From Actinomycetota bacterium (GTDB taxonomy: Bacteria; Actinomycetota; Geothermincolia; Geothermincolales; RBG-13-55-18): DNA of 64,000 nt. The notes beneath the pieces are model-generated. The model worked only from the letters and a program-made list of their open reading frames with translations, did not search any database and was not told the origin of the DNA. Shown one piece after another: positions 25,657-33,823 of this stretch (position 1 is its first letter; each line of letters starts with the position of its first letter). The position numbers and the translations under genes are program-made. Location of the stretch: the NCBI GenBank assembly GCA_014360645.1, contig JACIXD010000007.1:1-64000 (forward strand). Direction: 5' to 3'.

Positions 25657-26233
25657 TGTCCACCTCCCTCTGACCGGGGGCGCGTCAGCGCCCTTCCTTC
25701 ACGCAGCATCTTCCCGATCGAGGAATGATAGCACCCCTGAAGAGACCTTGATGACATTCCCGCTCCCGGTAACTGACGGCGGCGCATCACGCTCAGGTGA
25801 CGACACAGGATAATATGGCAGATCCTGCTGGTCGCTCAGGTGAAAGCAAAGTCATACGCGCTCCCTGTTCATCCCGCGAGTGGTTATATCCATACTATGG
25901 TATTTAATACCATTGATTTTCAACTGACAGCTTCGCTCTCCCAAACTGACAGCAGCGGTTCCACACCTCAACGTCGAACGCCAGTATGCATGTCAGCCCG
26001 CTCCCCTCCGGGTGAAAACGCCTGGGAGGCCATGGAAGCCCGGCGGGATATCGCCCCGCGGGCGGCACGGCGGAGATCGCCGCTTTCGTCTGCCGGCCGA
26101 AGTATGCTCGCGTCGAGGTTCGCTCCCTCTTAAGGTATGCAGCCGGGGAGGTTTCCTTTACCCCCTGTCAGGGGCTCCTTCTCCCGCACCCGTTTTTGCA
26201 GCGATGCGGCACGCGAGCCGGTCCCCTGACGCC
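25657..26233. other. 577-bp gap with a 17-bp perfect palindrome
   Basis: No convincing gene is present. At 25897-25913 lies the palindrome ATGGTATTTAATACCAT, preceded by TTATATCCATACT, in a local AT-rich patch; it is well placed as an operator for the minus-strand SCP2 gene. Downstream of it CTGACAG occurs twice (25922 and 25950 regions), each followed by C and a purine-rich run. The rest is ordinary GC-rich spacer. Confidence 0.4.
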
Positions 26234-27175
26234 TCACAGGGGCCGGAAAGCGCCCATCTCCTCCAGGTGGTCCAGCATCTCCAGGTAGAGGCGGTCGCGC
26301 CTGGCGAGGATCTCCGCCTCGGAACGACCGCCGTAGTCGTAGATGCCCCGGGAGGTCTTGGCCCCCAGATGACCGGCCTCCACCTTCTCCGCGATGAAGG
26401 GGTTGGAGAACCCGTAGCTCCTCATCACGTCCAGCACCAGGTCCAGACCGGTGAGGTCCATGGTCTGCACCACGCCCACCACCGGGAGGCGTATGCCCAG
26501 GCTGTTCTTCACCGCGCGGTCGATATCCTCCGGGGTCACCAGCCCGCTGCCCAGGAGCTCGAAGACCGCCAGGGACATCATGTTCTGGATCTTGTTGACG
26601 ATGAAGGCGCGGGTGAAGCCCTTGAGTGCCACCGGCTCCTTGCCCAGACGCGCGAGCAGGGACACCGTGGCGGCGACCGCTTCCGGAGCGGTGTTCGCCC
26701 CGGGTACCACCTCCACGAGAGGGATGATGTGGGGAGGGAGGAACCAGTGGGCGATGAGGAGACGCTGTGGCCATGCGACCTCCGCAAACTCGAAGATGTC
26801 CAGCCCGGAGGTATTACTGGCGATGATCACCTCCTCGGGACACACCGCGTCCAGGCGGGAGAAGACCTCCTTCTTGACCTCCGGCACCTCGAGGACCGCC
26901 TCCACCACGAAATCCGCGTCACTTGCCCCCGCCTCCAGGTCGGTGGTGGTTTGGATTCGCGCGGTGATCTCGGGGATCTTATCCCGCGCCAGCTTCCCGC
27001 AGTCGGCGAGTACCTCCAGGCTGGACGCTATGAGAGCACCGGCTCTATGCAGGGCGTCCTCCCGCACGTCGATGAGCCGAACCTGCATGCCCGCGCGGGC
27101 GAAGACGAGGGCGATGCCATGCCCCATCTGCCCCGCTCCCACCACCGCCGCGGTCCTCACGTCCCTTTCGTACAT
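26234..27175 (-). CDS. 3-hydroxyacyl-CoA dehydrogenase family protein
   Basis: A 313-residue NAD-dependent dehydrogenase of the 3-hydroxyacyl-CoA/3-hydroxybutyryl-CoA family, oxidising or forming 3-hydroxyacyl-CoA in beta-oxidation or butyrate-type metabolism. The Rossmann motif is AAVVGAGQMGHGIALVFARA, the acidic end of strand beta-2 is LIDVRED, the SNTSGL motif is present (ASNTSGLDI), and the catalytic histidine lies in AHWFLPPHIIPLVEVVPG. The C-terminal dimerisation domain starts at FIVNKIQN. The HWF (rather than HFFNP) block suggests a substrate other than plain hydroxybutyryl-CoA. ATG 27175 follows GGAGGTGACCCGGC. It is monocistronic; tandem 14-bp repeats 130 bp upstream may control it. 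Confidence 0.85.
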   Translation of the reverse strand: MYERDVRTAAVVGAGQMGHGIALVFARAGMQVRLIDVREDALHRAGALIASSLEVLADCGKLARDKIPEITARIQTTTDLEAGASDADFVVEAVLEVPEVKKEVFSRLDAVCPEEVIIASNTSGLDIFEFAEVAWPQRLLIAHWFLPPHIIPLVEVVPGANTAPEAVAATVSLLARLGKEPVALKGFTRAFIVNKIQNMMSLAVFELLGSGLVTPEDIDRAVKNSLGIRLPVVGVVQTMDLTGLDLVLDVMRSYGFSNPFIAEKVEAGHLGAKTSRGIYDYGGRSEAEILARRDRLYLEMLDHLEEMGAFRPL

Positions 27176-27308
27176 GCCGGGTCACCTCCAAGATCATCGT
27201 GCCTTTTATCGAGGTCGGTCATGAAAGAGAACCCCCACCACCGGATGATGCAGCCACAGATCATTTGCTGCCGCGCTAAAGCCAGTTGGACGGCGCGGAC
27301 CTCCCGGG

Positions 27309-27336
27309 TAACCTTACGTGTGTAACCTTACGTGTG
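27309..27336. repeat. Tandem 14-bp repeat upstream of the dehydrogenase gene
   Basis: TAACCTTACGTGTG occurs twice without a gap (27309-27322 and 27323-27336) and is followed by TATTGTACATAAGG, so that CCTTA and TAAGG also face each other. The site lies 134 bp upstream of the minus-strand 3-hydroxyacyl-CoA dehydrogenase start and 94 bp from the end of the next hydrolase gene's stop. It may be a pair of operator sites. Confidence 0.4.
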
Positions 27337-27429
27337 TATTGTACATAAGGGAAAACCCGGTGAAAAAGGAGGTCGCAGCTACACAGACACCCAAACACCG
27401 CGGTCGAGCCCGGCGGGATCCGGCCATGA

Positions 27430-28542
27430 TCACGGTCGCTCCGCCCAGTGATCGAGGAAGCCGCGCATCACCGACCAGTACCAATCCTCGTCGAAGCCCA
27501 TGAAGGCGCAGTGTGAGCCGGTGGGCAGCACCCAGATGTCCACGTTGGGATTGCCGCGCTTAGCCCGGTTCAATTCCTCCATCTCCTCCACCGGGCAGAC
27601 GGGGTCGTCCTCGGCGTGCACCAGCAACACCGGATGCTCGATGCGGTCCACGAAGTTGCAAGGGCTCGAGAGGGCGTAGATGGCCTCCTCGCTCTTCCCG
27701 TAATGGGGCGCCACCACCTCGCGCACATACCGCCTGAAGTCCGGTGAAAGGGGCCTGTCGCCAAGGGAGCCGATGACATCTTCGCCTTTTCTCTGACGGC
27801 GCATCTCCAGGCGTCGTATCTCGGTCAGGAGGATAAAGGCGGTATAGTAGGGGAAGAAGGGATCGCCGACGGGAGGGCGCCTGCTGAAGCGGGACATTAT
27901 CTTCTCCATGGAGGCGAAGCCGCTCCAGGCCATGACCCCACCGGTGAGATAGGGATATACGTCGCTCTGGTGCGCGGCGTTCAATACCGCGCTGGCGCCG
28001 AGACTGTAGCCCACCGCCCCTACCGTGGTAACTCCTTCCATCCCTCCCAGGAAGCGGCAGGCGCCAAGGATGTCCTGGCCCTCCTTCCATCCTCCCGTGG
28101 AGGGCGCGTGCGACAGGTCCCGGCTCTCTCCGAAGTCGCGGAGGTCGAGGGCCAGGACGTTGTAGTCCCATTCCGAGAAGGCTTTCAGGGCCGCCTCCAT
28201 GATGTAGTTCTTGTTCTTGGAGCCGTGGAACCCGTGACAGAACACCACCCCGGGACGTTTCCCGCCGTCCCGGTGCAACCCCATGACTCCCACCAGCGGG
28301 GTGTCGTCAAGACTGGGGAATACCACTTTCTCGAAAGTGTCCGGGTAGGGGGAAGGGCCCTCGGGCCTGGCACCCAGTATATCCATGCTTATACGGGAGA
28401 GATCGGGAGTGTACGCGTCCGCGAGGGCTAGAAGGTAAGGCCTGCGCGGCGAGAAGGGTATCTCCCGCAACCTCTCCTTCAACTCCCGGAACCCTGCTTC
28501 CGCCTCCATCTCGCTCCGTCCCGCGAACCGCCTTCCGTTCAA
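27430..28542 (-). CDS. Alpha/beta hydrolase (acyl-CoA thioester hydrolase/peptidase-like)
   Basis: A 370-residue alpha/beta hydrolase. The oxyanion region is VVFCHGFHGSKNKNYIMEAA, a typical ALDLRDFGESRD turn follows, the nucleophile elbow is GYSLGAS, the acid is in HAEDDPVCPV and the catalytic histidine in GSHCAFMG. The layout matches serine hydrolases that act on bulky hydrophobic esters. The N-terminal ~85 residues are a helical extension. The start may be TTG 28542 or, better supported by protein character, ATG 28509. It is separated from the dehydrogenase by 254 bp and is probably its own transcription unit. Substrate unknown. Confidence 0.8.
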   Translation of the reverse strand: MNGRRFAGRSEMEAEAGFRELKERLREIPFSPRRPYLLALADAYTPDLSRISMDILGARPEGPSPYPDTFEKVVFPSLDDTPLVGVMGLHRDGGKRPGVVFCHGFHGSKNKNYIMEAALKAFSEWDYNVLALDLRDFGESRDLSHAPSTGGWKEGQDILGACRFLGGMEGVTTVGAVGYSLGASAVLNAAHQSDVYPYLTGGVMAWSGFASMEKIMSRFSRRPPVGDPFFPYYTAFILLTEIRRLEMRRQRKGEDVIGSLGDRPLSPDFRRYVREVVAPHYGKSEEAIYALSSPCNFVDRIEHPVLLVHAEDDPVCPVEEMEELNRAKRGNPNVDIWVLPTGSHCAFMGFDEDWYWSVMRGFLDHWAERP

Positions 28543-28773
28543 CGTCCCCTGTCCCTCTCAAGCTGATGCATGGGCCTACCTTTCAGCCGCCGTGCCAGGG
28601 TTCGGCTATTGTGCATACATCCCCTGGCTCTTCCCGGGGACACCGACCACGACTTCGTGGCTCGATGGACCACATGCTATCCCGGCCTTTTGGGCAGCGC
28701 CCATCCTTTCACTCTCTCCCTTCGTCGCCATCGCATACGGCCTCCGGCATGCTCCCGGCCGCCACCTCAAGGA

Positions 28774-29235
28774 CTACGTCTCTCCGATGCCCTCGCTCAG
28801 CTTCCCCAGGGCTCCCAGCAAGGCGGCGGCCTCCGATTCGGTAAGCCTGCCCATGATCCTCTCCCCCAGGCTGGTTATTTCCGGCAGCACCTTCTCCTTG
28901 AGCTCCTGGGCCAACTCCTTTCCCCTGTCGGTGAGCATCACATACACCTGACGCCGGTCCTCGCGGCTCCGCTTGCGCTTAACCAAGCCCTTGGCCTCCA
29001 GCCTGTCCACCAGCCCGGTGACCGTGCAGCGCGCGCGGGAAAGACCCTCGCTCAACTGGCCGAGGGTTTGCGAACCCCCTTTGCTCAAAAGGAGTATCGC
29101 CTTGAACTGGGCAAAGGTGATCTGGTTCTCCCGCAGCCACCTGCCTGTCCGCTCGTTCCAGGCCTCGGCTATACCCATGGCCGCGTCCAGCACCCTGTCG
29201 AACCCGTTCCGGGGGCCTTCCGCATTTCCCGCCAC
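28774..29235 (-). CDS. MarR-family transcriptional regulator
   Basis: A 153-residue winged-helix regulator. The MarR core is complete: ITFAQFKAILLLSKGGSQTL, then LGQLSEGLSRARCTVTGLVDRLEAKGLVKR, the wing KRSREDRRQVYVMLTDRGKE, and the C-terminal dimer helix. I start at GTG 29235 because GGAGG lies five bases upstream. Further in-frame starts at 29259 (ATG) and 29262 (TTG) would add about eight residues that read through this ribosome binding site. The upstream DNA (29261-29290) is an AT-rich run with TTTATATATAAA, probably promoter and operator. The target may be the divergent or neighbouring hydrolase; not determinable here. Confidence 0.85.
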   Translation of the reverse strand: MAGNAEGPRNGFDRVLDAAMGIAEAWNERTGRWLRENQITFAQFKAILLLSKGGSQTLGQLSEGLSRARCTVTGLVDRLEAKGLVKRKRSREDRRQVYVMLTDRGKELAQELKEKVLPEITSLGERIMGRLTESEAAALLGALGKLSEGIGET

Positions 29236-29864
29236 GCTCTCCTCCTTATCTCTCTGCATCAATATTATTTATATATAAACTATTTACATCAAAATCGCAT
29301 CTTCCTGCCCGGATGTCAAGGCGGGGAACTTGCCGCGCGGACCTCGCATAGCGCTCATCACGGGATAACGTCTTCATGGATTCCAATATGCCCGGCGAAT
29401 CGGGCTAGGTTTCCCCACATAGCGCTCATCACGGGGTACGCCTTCGTGTATTCTGCCTAACCGGGCCAGTGGCCTGCCCGCCTGCCTGCGGCGAAACGGC
29501 GCTCTGAGGACAGGGCACCCCTCATATCGACCCGCCACGCGGTTGGTGGGGAAGGCTCCGGGGCCATCTTCTTTTCCCGGCCTGTTCCTCTGTGGATCCC
29601 CCCTGTAAGGGATGCCCTTGCTCCGCCTCGCAGACTCTCGCGCATGGCGGTCAGGGCTAGCGGCGACAACCGGCCCGGGCCCGTCCTTTTCCCGCGCCCT
29701 CGCGCGGCGGAGGGGGCCCGCCCTGGGCGGCAGGGACGGCGTGACGACGGGCCAATGGTTTACCCCACCCATGGTCGCATGTAAGATGGAATCGACCTAT
29801 TAAACCAGGAACGGAGTCCACACCCAAGGGCGGCGAAAGCCGAAGAGAATGGCGGCTGGAGGCC
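29236..29864. other. 629-bp gap with an imperfect direct repeat
   Basis: No gene is supported. The left end is the AT-rich promoter region of the MarR gene. CATAGCGCTCATCACGGG occurs at 29347-29364 and again at 29418-29435, each followed by a similar 18-bp tail ending ATTC, giving a 71-bp period. The remaining 400 bp are GC-rich with no coding bias that I trust; its right end is the leader of the GHKL ATPase gene. Confidence 0.5.
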
Positions 29865-31523
29865 ATGACCAGAAAGATTAACATACCCGATCCCCAGGAA
29901 CTGCTCCGCCACATTGCGGGGATGTACCAGAGCGCCCTGCGCGTGATCATGGAATACATAGACAACTCCCTGGACGACGCCGAGTACTTCTACGAGGAAA
30001 AGGGTTGCTATCCCCGGATAATCGAGATAACCACGACCATCGATCCCCTCAAGCGCGAGGTCACCATCACCGACAACTGCCGGGGCATGACACGGGAAAA
30101 ACTGGTGCGCATCGTGGAATCCGTGGGGAGCTCGGACAAGAAGGCACAGCCCTGGACCAACGGACAGTTCGGTTTCGGGGTACACGCCTTTCGCGCCTGC
30201 TGCAAGAGGCTGGAGGTCATCTCCAAAGACGAAAGCGACGTCCCCTGGAGGATGGTCATCGACCGCGACAGCAACGAAATTCCCGACGAGGAGGAACTGC
30301 CCTCTACCGCCTTCCCCTTCCCCTCCGGAACCATCGTCAAGCTGAGCAGGTTCGAGACCTCGTGGTGGAAGGAGATCAGCGCCCAGGAGCTGGTGAACGA
30401 GGTCGAGCTCCACTTCAGCCACCTCCTGCGCCGGGAACGCCTGTACATCCAGGTGGTGGAGGGGGAGCGTACCATTATCTGCAAGCCTTTCGACATCGGT
30501 ATCTTCGAGGGCGAGGAATTCGCCCGCTACATCGCCAAGGTGAAGGATGACCGCCAGGGGATGGAGATCACCCTCCCCCACCCCATCGAGGTGTGCCTCA
30601 AGGTCTGCAATAGTCCTCTGCCGGACAAGCCTCCACTCTTCCTCAACCTGGGCAGGCGCATCGAGGAAGTGGCGAGGACGAAATCCTATTATAACCTCTC
30701 GCCCTACAAGGGCAGGGTCTGGGCCCATCCCCACCTCATCGGCTACATCGAGATGAACGGAAACCTCGAGCCCACCCTGGACCGGGCCGACTTCAAGCAA
30801 TCGCGCAAGCGCAGGTGTATCTACGAGGAGATCGCCAAGGTGGAGGAGGAAGTGCACGCCTCGCTGTCAAGGATCGTGCAGTCAACCAACGTGAAGAGCC
30901 TGGGTCGCCTGGGAAGCCTGCTCACCCGCCTCCTGGAACAGATCGCCCGGGAGGACCGCATGAGCCTGCGGGAAGTCTTCGCCGCGGGCGGCGATGTCTC
31001 CCTGGCCGAGGTTCCCCTCTCGGACGCCGACCTCCTGAGCCCCGGCGAGGGAAACGGTCAGGCGGGAGAGGAGGGAGCGGAGCCTGGCGGCGAGAAGGCC
31101 TCCGTCGCCGAGGGCGAGGGCGGGCTCTCCGGGAGGCGACGCCGCGGCAGCGGCTTCGTGGTGCGCTTCGACGACACCGCCCTGGATGCGCTCATACAGG
31201 AGGACGGCACCATCCCCAGGTCCAGCCTGGTGGAGGATACCATCAACATCTACGTCAACCACCCTGATTTCAACGACCGCGCGCAGCGGGCGAGGCACGG
31301 CAGGCTCAAGCTCTCCGACCGCCTCGCCTCCTACGTCGCCGCCATCATCGCCTCCTATTACAAAGACGCCTACTACAGCAAGTACAAGCTGCAGCCGGAG
31401 ATCAAGCGCGTGGTGGGAAGCCGCACCGCGATGTTCGACGACTTCCTGGCCTTCACCTGCCGCCTGGAACACATGCTCCAGGAATACGTGGGCACGGACC
31501 TGGAAGAGATGGTGGAGGTCTAG
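29865..31523 (+). CDS. GHKL (Hsp90/MORC/MutL-type) ATPase of unknown function
   Basis: A 552-residue protein with an N-terminal GHKL ATP-binding domain. Motif N is ALRVIMEYIDNSLDDA (E30, N34), motif G1 is DNCRGM (D70) and G2 is NGQFGFGVHAFR (residues 99-110), so ATP binding should be intact. There is no HisKA domain or membrane helix, so it is not a sensor kinase. A transducer-like region follows (PPLFLNLGRRIEEVAR, then HLIGYIEMNGNLEPTLDRAD), then a charged low-complexity linker (about 400-430), then a C-terminal domain containing EDTINIYVNHPDF. This layout is closest to MORC, Hsp90 and Topo VIB-like clamps. A strictly coupled second gene follows six bases later. I do not recognise a named family. 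A DNA-linked or defence role is inference. Confidence 0.8.
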   Translation: MTRKINIPDPQELLRHIAGMYQSALRVIMEYIDNSLDDAEYFYEEKGCYPRIIEITTTIDPLKREVTITDNCRGMTREKLVRIVESVGSSDKKAQPWTNGQFGFGVHAFRACCKRLEVISKDESDVPWRMVIDRDSNEIPDEEELPSTAFPFPSGTIVKLSRFETSWWKEISAQELVNEVELHFSHLLRRERLYIQVVEGERTIICKPFDIGIFEGEEFARYIAKVKDDRQGMEITLPHPIEVCLKVCNSPLPDKPPLFLNLGRRIEEVARTKSYYNLSPYKGRVWAHPHLIGYIEMNGNLEPTLDRADFKQSRKRRCIYEEIAKVEEEVHASLSRIVQSTNVKSLGRLGSLLTRLLEQIAREDRMSLREVFAAGGDVSLAEVPLSDADLLSPGEGNGQAGEEGAEPGGEKASVAEGEGGLSGRRRRGSGFVVRFDDTALDALIQEDGTIPRSSLVEDTINIYVNHPDFNDRAQRARHGRLKLSDRLASYVAAIIASYYKDAYYSKYKLQPEIKRVVGSRTAMFDDFLAFTCRLEHMLQEYVGTDLEEMVEV

Positions 31524-31528
31524 TCCTC

Positions 31529-32398
31529 ATGTCCGGGGCCTTCTCCGAGGAGCGTATCCAGGACCTCATTGACGATCTGGCGCCCCACAACAACCTCTAC
31601 CGGCAGTCGGTGCGGGAACGGCGCCCCGTCCACGAGGCCCTTGGCCACCTCTGGGACATGGGGGAGGTGCTGCGGGAAGGGGGCGTGGAGAACATATCCG
31701 CTGTGGCTGCCGCCATCCATGAGCGAAGCTACATCACCTACGACCTGGTGAGCCTGGCCTTCCGCATCAGGAGATACTTCCCGGACCGCCGCACCATCAA
31801 GCGCCGCTTCGGGAAGGTGACCTCCTACGGGGCCTTCCGCGAGGCCTTTCCTCTGCTCGAGAACGAACGCTACCGCCTGCCCCGTGCCCGGGAGCGGGAG
31901 CTGGTCAGGCTGCTCAACTCAGGGAGGCGGGGTTGCGAGCTGAGGCCCCTGATCAAGGCCATGAAGCGGGAGCCGTCTCCCACCAAGGCCAGGGGCGGTG
32001 AGAGCCGGGCGGAGGTGGAGGCTTTCGCCGATCTTTTCCAGATGCTCTTCAAGGAGGTCGAAACCCTGCTGTGGGAGGGATCCAAGAAGGAGATCATTCG
32101 CTACGCCAGCCGCCTCGGACCCGAGGTGCTGCTCCACCTCAACCGGCAGTTCCTCTCCCTGGCCGACGAATCCTTCGCCCCGCCGCGGCATGCGCCTCCG
32201 CTGGACGACGTGGACCCCCGCTGGAGATCCCTTGTCGAGTCCCTGCTCGCCGTGAACGCCGGGGGAAAGGCCTTTCGCAACCGGATCCGCCGCGCCGTCA
32301 ACCCAATGCTCTTCGTGTCCATGGGCAACCATATGGACACCTTTCGGGACGAGGCCAAGATCGACGATCACCTGGCGAAACGCGCCGCGCGAACCTGA
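31529..32398 (+). CDS. Uncharacterised partner of the GHKL ATPase
   Basis: A 289-residue soluble protein that begins six bases after the ATPase stop, with GGAGG inside the end of the upstream gene. The N-terminal half is helical: DLIDDLAPHNNLYRQSVRER, HEALGHLWDMGEVLREGGVE, then ISAVAAAIHERSYITYDLVS with LAFRIRRYFPDRRTIKRRFG. This spacing faintly recalls the N-terminal helical domain of DUF1016-type proteins, though I would not assign it. The C-terminal half is helical too (EAFADLFQMLFKEVETLLWE) and ends with a basic tail. No nuclease or membrane motifs are seen. It always-coupled position suggests a complex with the ATPase. A MITE-like element starts 27 bp downstream. Confidence 0.72.
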   Translation: MSGAFSEERIQDLIDDLAPHNNLYRQSVRERRPVHEALGHLWDMGEVLREGGVENISAVAAAIHERSYITYDLVSLAFRIRRYFPDRRTIKRRFGKVTSYGAFREAFPLLENERYRLPRARERELVRLLNSGRRGCELRPLIKAMKREPSPTKARGGESRAEVEAFADLFQMLFKEVETLLWEGSKKEIIRYASRLGPEVLLHLNRQFLSLADESFAPPRHAPPLDDVDPRWRSLVESLLAVNAGGKAFRNRIRRAVNPMLFVSMGNHMDTFRDEAKIDDHLAKRAART

Positions 32399-32424
32399 TC
32401 CTAGGGTCCGCCAACAAGCCCGAT

Positions 32425-32634
32425 CGGGGTCGTAGCTTCGATCTCCGATGCGAGTCCATATAAGGCATGCAATCCAGGTGTACACGTGTCAAACAGGCCA
32501 CCTGCCAAGGGGGTCAAATGTCAGAGGGGTTACGTCAAAGAGGCCTTACCTCAAGTTTTGACAAAGCAAATCTCTTACAAACGGGCCAGGACAAAGATAA
32601 GTTACCGGGATCGAAGATCGAAGCTACGACCCCG
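32425..32634. mobile_element. MITE-like element with 25-bp terminal inverted repeats
   Basis: A 210-bp non-coding block lies between the GHKL module and the ABC transporter. Its ends are inverted repeats at 32425-32449 and 32610-32634 that match at 24 of 25 positions; the left end begins CGGGGTCGTAGCTTCGATCT. The interior has GGGGGTCAAATGTCAGAGGG and other GTCAAA words. The right end shares an extended inner sequence (AAGTTACCG then ATCGAAGATCGAAG) with the element at 59884-60003, showing that they are one family. No transposase is encoded. Confidence 0.68.
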
Positions 32635-32647
32635 TTATTCCTCGCGC

Positions 32648-33823
32648 CTATTCCTCGCCGAAGCGGAAGATGGCGAGACCCAGGGCGGCCACCGCCACCA
32701 GCCACACCAGCATGATGGCCAGGCGCGGCATCTGCGCGGATACGGGATCCCCCTCCAGGCACACCGAGCGCATGGCCTGGATCATTGGAGCCAGTGGCAG
32801 AAAACGGAATACCTGGTAAATAGGTCCTGGCAATATCTCCAAGGGGAAGAACACTCCCCCCAGGAACATGAGGGGGATGGCGATGCCGTTGGCCATGCCC
32901 GCGGCCGCGTTGGCGGTCCTGGCGAAGGCGGCCACAAAGAATCCCAGGGACAGGAAAAGGAGCGCCCCTAGGAAGACCAGTAGTACCAGGAACCACCATC
33001 CCGCGTAGATCCTGGCGCCGAACATCCCCACGCCCACCGCCAGCATCACCCCAAGCTGGGCGAAAGCGAGCACCATGAAGGCCAACAGCTCGCCCAGCAT
33101 GAAACGGCGGATGGGCAGGGGGGTGGTGAGCAGGCGCTTGAGTATCTTCTGCTCGCGCAGGGTGGCCAGGTTGATGGCGAACCCGGTGACGGCGTAGTTC
33201 ATGATCCCCATGCACACCAGGCCTACGAAGACCATGTCGAAATAGGTCACCGGGTTCTTGCCTCCCTCCTGGTGCCTGACCGGCTGTCCCGCTTCCTCGA
33301 GCGATCGCTTCAGATCGGCGTAGAACTGCCTGGCTCGTGGGTCGATGTCCATCCCGAGGACGTAGTCTATGCTGGCGACCATGGCGGCGGAATAGAACTG
33401 CTGCTTGAGGTGGTCGAAGAAGCTGATGGCGGCGGCGTTTATGTTCTGGTTCTTGACGTCGGTGAACAGGGTCATATCCGGGAACGCCGCCTGACCATCC
33501 CCGGCGTCCTGGGGTCTCTCCACCACCAGGACGAAGTTTATCTTGTTGTTGCGCATGGCCCCCTTGGCTTCCTCCGGTTCAGTGTAGTCAGTGGTCAGGG
33601 TAAAGACTTCCGACTCGGAGACCGCTTGCCTGAGCTGCTCCGAGATGGAGGTCCCGGCGCGGTCTATGTATGCCAGTTTTCCGAGGTTGTTGCCGGTCAT
33701 GCCCATGCTGAAGAGACCGAAGAGGGCCACGAACATGAGGGGAAAGGCCAGAGCCCAGAAGAGGGCGATGCGGTCGCGGTAGATCATCTTCAGGCTGGCC
33801 ACGAAGATCTTATTCAGCTTCAT
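32648..33823 (-). CDS. ABC-2 type transporter permease
   Basis: A 391-residue membrane protein of the ABC-2 (DrrB/YhgE-like) exporter family. One N-terminal helix (ALFWALAFPLMFVALFGLFS) is followed by a large extracytoplasmic loop of about 180 residues, then five helices in the C-terminal half (for example FVGLVCMGIMNYAVTGFAIN and LLVFLGALLFLSLGFFVAAF). The cytoplasmic stretch LREQKILKRLLTTPLPIRRF is the coupling helix that contacts the ATPase. Its start overlaps the stop of the ATP-binding subunit gene by four bases. The pair forms a homodimeric exporter for an unknown lipid, peptide or drug-like substrate. Confidence 0.88.
   Translation of the reverse strand: MKLNKIFVASLKMIYRDRIALFWALAFPLMFVALFGLFSMGMTGNNLGKLAYIDRAGTSISEQLRQAVSESEVFTLTTDYTEPEEAKGAMRNNKINFVLVVERPQDAGDGQAAFPDMTLFTDVKNQNINAAAISFFDHLKQQFYSAAMVASIDYVLGMDIDPRARQFYADLKRSLEEAGQPVRHQEGGKNPVTYFDMVFVGLVCMGIMNYAVTGFAINLATLREQKILKRLLTTPLPIRRFMLGELLAFMVLAFAQLGVMLAVGVGMFGARIYAGWWFLVLLVFLGALLFLSLGFFVAAFARTANAAAGMANGIAIPLMFLGGVFFPLEILPGPIYQVFRFLPLAPMIQAMRSVCLEGDPVSAQMPRLAIMLVWLVAVAALGLAIFRFGEE

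Noticed and set aside
25840-26133. Plus-strand 97-codon frame in the 577-bp spacer
   Set aside because: No ribosome binding site, mixed composition and no motif; it reads through the palindrome at 25897.
29374-29772. Minus-strand 132-codon frame before the GHKL module
   Set aside because: Arg/Pro/Gly-rich, crosses the direct repeats, no start signal and no recognisable motif.
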